The notes below the pieces were generated by a model that made no database searches, was not told where the DNA came from, and saw only the letters and a program-made list of their open reading frames with translations. Positions 6,369 to 7,564 of a stretch of DNA of 7,564 nt are shown piece by piece. A program made the position numbers and the translations under genes. The stretch comes from Lachnospiraceae bacterium (GTDB taxonomy: Bacteria; Bacillota_A; Clostridia; Lachnospirales; Lachnospiraceae): NCBI GenBank assembly GCA_017464045.1, contig JAFUEG010000278.1, positions 1 through 7,564 of the forward strand. The letters run 5' to 3'. Each line of letters begins with the position of its first letter. The first letter of the stretch is position 1.

Positions 6369-7564
6369 TGCTAAAGCTTTTATCTACATAAGCCTTAACA
6401 AATATTCCATCCTCTCTGTATTCTTCACACAAAAGATTACCGCTTTGTCTGATTTTATTAAGCAGACCGGCATCCTGATAGGAAATAACCTTTTCTATAT
6501 ATGTTCTGCTGTTGTTGATAATATCAGCAAGTGTATCCGAAAGCTCATCAAAGCCTATACGTTTTTTTGCTGATATATTAATAACCTTATCAGCCTTGAA
6601 GTCCTTAAGTATCGGCAGCTCCTCAAGCTTATCGATTTTATTAAACAAAGTAACAACCGGCTTATCTACTATGCCTAGTCCCTTTAAAGTCTCATAAACA
6701 GTAAATATGTGACTGTCAGCATGCGGATTGGATACATCCACCACATGAAGAATTATATCGGCATACTTAGCCTCCTCAAGGGTTGAACGAAATGCATTAA
6801 TAAGATGATGCGGAAGTTTTCGTATAAAGCCAACCGTATCAGTAAGAATTATTTCCTGCCCATTGGCAAGCTTATAATTTCTAGATGTCGGATCAAGTGT
6901 CGCAAACAGCTTATCCTCTTCCAAAACACCTGCATCAGTAAGAGTATTAAGAAGTGTTGACTTACCTGCATTGGTATAGCCGACTATAGATACAATCGGT
7001 TCACTTCCTTCCATACGCTGCTTTCTCATAGTCTGCCTGTGCTGCTTTACTTCTTCAAGTTCTCTGGAAAGCTGGGCTATACGGCTTCTTATAACACGTC
7101 TGTCAACCTCAAGCTTAGTCTCACCGGGACCTCTTGTTCCTATACCACCGCCAAGTCTTGACATAGAAAGTCCGGCACCGATAAGTCTTTGTGACCTGTA
7201 TTTTAACTGTGCAAGTTCAACCTGAATCTTACCTTCCTTAGTTGTTGCTCTTCCTGCAAATATATCAAGTATAACCATAGTTCTGTCCATAACCTTGGTG
7301 TCAATGGCAAGCTCAATATTTTTCATCTGAACAGGCGAAAGCTCATCATCACAGCACACTCCTGTAGCACCGAGTTCATAGACCATATCCCTAAGCTCCT
7401 CAAGCTTTCCGGTACCGAGATAGGTACCGCTTTCAAGCTTTTCCCTGTTTTGGATAAGTCTTCCGACAACCTCGGCACCTGCCGTTTTGATAAGCTCCTC
7501 TAATTCATGCAGCGAGGCATAAACATCCTCACCGTTAACAAGGTCAAACGCAAAAAGAAAAACC
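6364..7564 (-). CDS. hflX: Ribosome-associated GTPase HflX (5' end cut by window edge)
   Basis: HflX binds ribosomes and is known to split stalled or stressed 70S particles and hibernating 100S dimers, using GTP. The frame is open to the right edge, giving 399 complete codons; the family is usually about 410-430 residues, so I infer that some 20-30 N-terminal residues are missing. Numbered from the first complete codon: the N-terminal HflX domain includes GTYLGTGKLEEL (about 46-57) and the glycine-rich MSRLGGGIGTRGPGE segment ending near 148. A basic coiled stretch follows, then the G domain with GYTNAGKS (195-202), LDPTSRN (switch I), DTVGF (242-246), NKID (308-311) and SAKK (331-334). A short C-terminal domain ends in DGIFVKAYVDKSFSI. 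An internal ATG at 7386 could be mistaken for a start, but the residues before it are typical HflX sequence. The gene leads into the rsmF-like gene after 13 bases, probably as one transcript. Confidence 0.96.
   Translation of the reverse strand, partial: VFLFAFDLVNGEDVYASLHELEELIKTAGAEVVGRLIQNREKLESGTYLGTGKLEELRDMVYELGATGVCCDDELSPVQMKNIELAIDTKVMDRTMVILDIFAGRATTKEGKIQVELAQLKYRSQRLIGAGLSMSRLGGGIGTRGPGETKLEVDRRVIRSRIAQLSRELEEVKQHRQTMRKQRMEGSEPIVSIVGYTNAGKSTLLNTLTDAGVLEEDKLFATLDPTSRNYKLANGQEIILTDTVGFIRKLPHHLINAFRSTLEEAKYADIILHVVDVSNPHADSHIFTVYETLKGLGIVDKPVVTLFNKIDKLEELPILKDFKADKVINISAKKRIGFDELSDTLADIINNSRTYIEKVISYQDAGLLNKIRQSGNLLCEEYREDGIFVKAYVDKSFSI

Noticed and set aside
7384..7386. Internal ATG as the start of a shorter GTPase
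   Set aside because: The frame stays open upstream and encodes typical HflX sequence (GTYLGTGKLEEL), so the true start is beyond the window.
1940..7564. Recurring short strings such as AAGCTT and GATAAGCTT
   Set aside because: They fall in frame in coding regions as Lys-Leu or Asp-Lys-Leu codons and have no regular spacing, so they reflect codon use rather than a repeat family.

Overview
This window is a tightly packed run of seven genes, all read from the minus strand, with no intergenic gap longer than about 85 bases. The DNA is AT-rich by eye. The protein set (a short-form RecU resolvase, a large glutamine-dependent NAD+ synthetase, a Firmicutes-style RluC/D-like pseudouridine synthase, an RsmF-like methyltransferase and HflX) points to a Gram-positive anaerobe of the Clostridia, most likely Lachnospiraceae. 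That placement comes from protein flavour and neighbourhood only; genus and species cannot be read from the sequence.

In transcription order (right to left), the window opens with hflX, cut by the right edge, a ribosome-associated GTPase. A 13-base gap leads to an rsmF-like 5-methylcytosine rRNA methyltransferase. Its stop overlaps the start of a short-chain dehydrogenase by 4 bases (ATGA). After 59 bases comes a two-helix membrane protein of unknown function. An 82-base gap, the largest in the window, then leads to an RluC/D-like pseudouridine synthase. Its last 28 bases overlap the start of recU, and 2 bases after recU begins nadE, which runs off the left edge only a few residues short of its usual end.

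The spacing suggests two translationally coupled blocks: hflX-rsmF-SDR and rluA-like-recU-nadE, with the membrane protein between them. Three of the seven genes act on ribosomes or rRNA (HflX, the RsmF-like enzyme, the pseudouridine synthase), one on recombination (RecU) and one on NAD+ synthesis. Together they look like conserved housekeeping genes rather than an accessory island. I see no mobile element, tRNA, rRNA, CRISPR array, riboswitch or convincing intrinsic terminator. No undescribed system stands out. The items most worth a second look are the uncharacterised membrane protein and the unusual start region of the rsmF-like gene.
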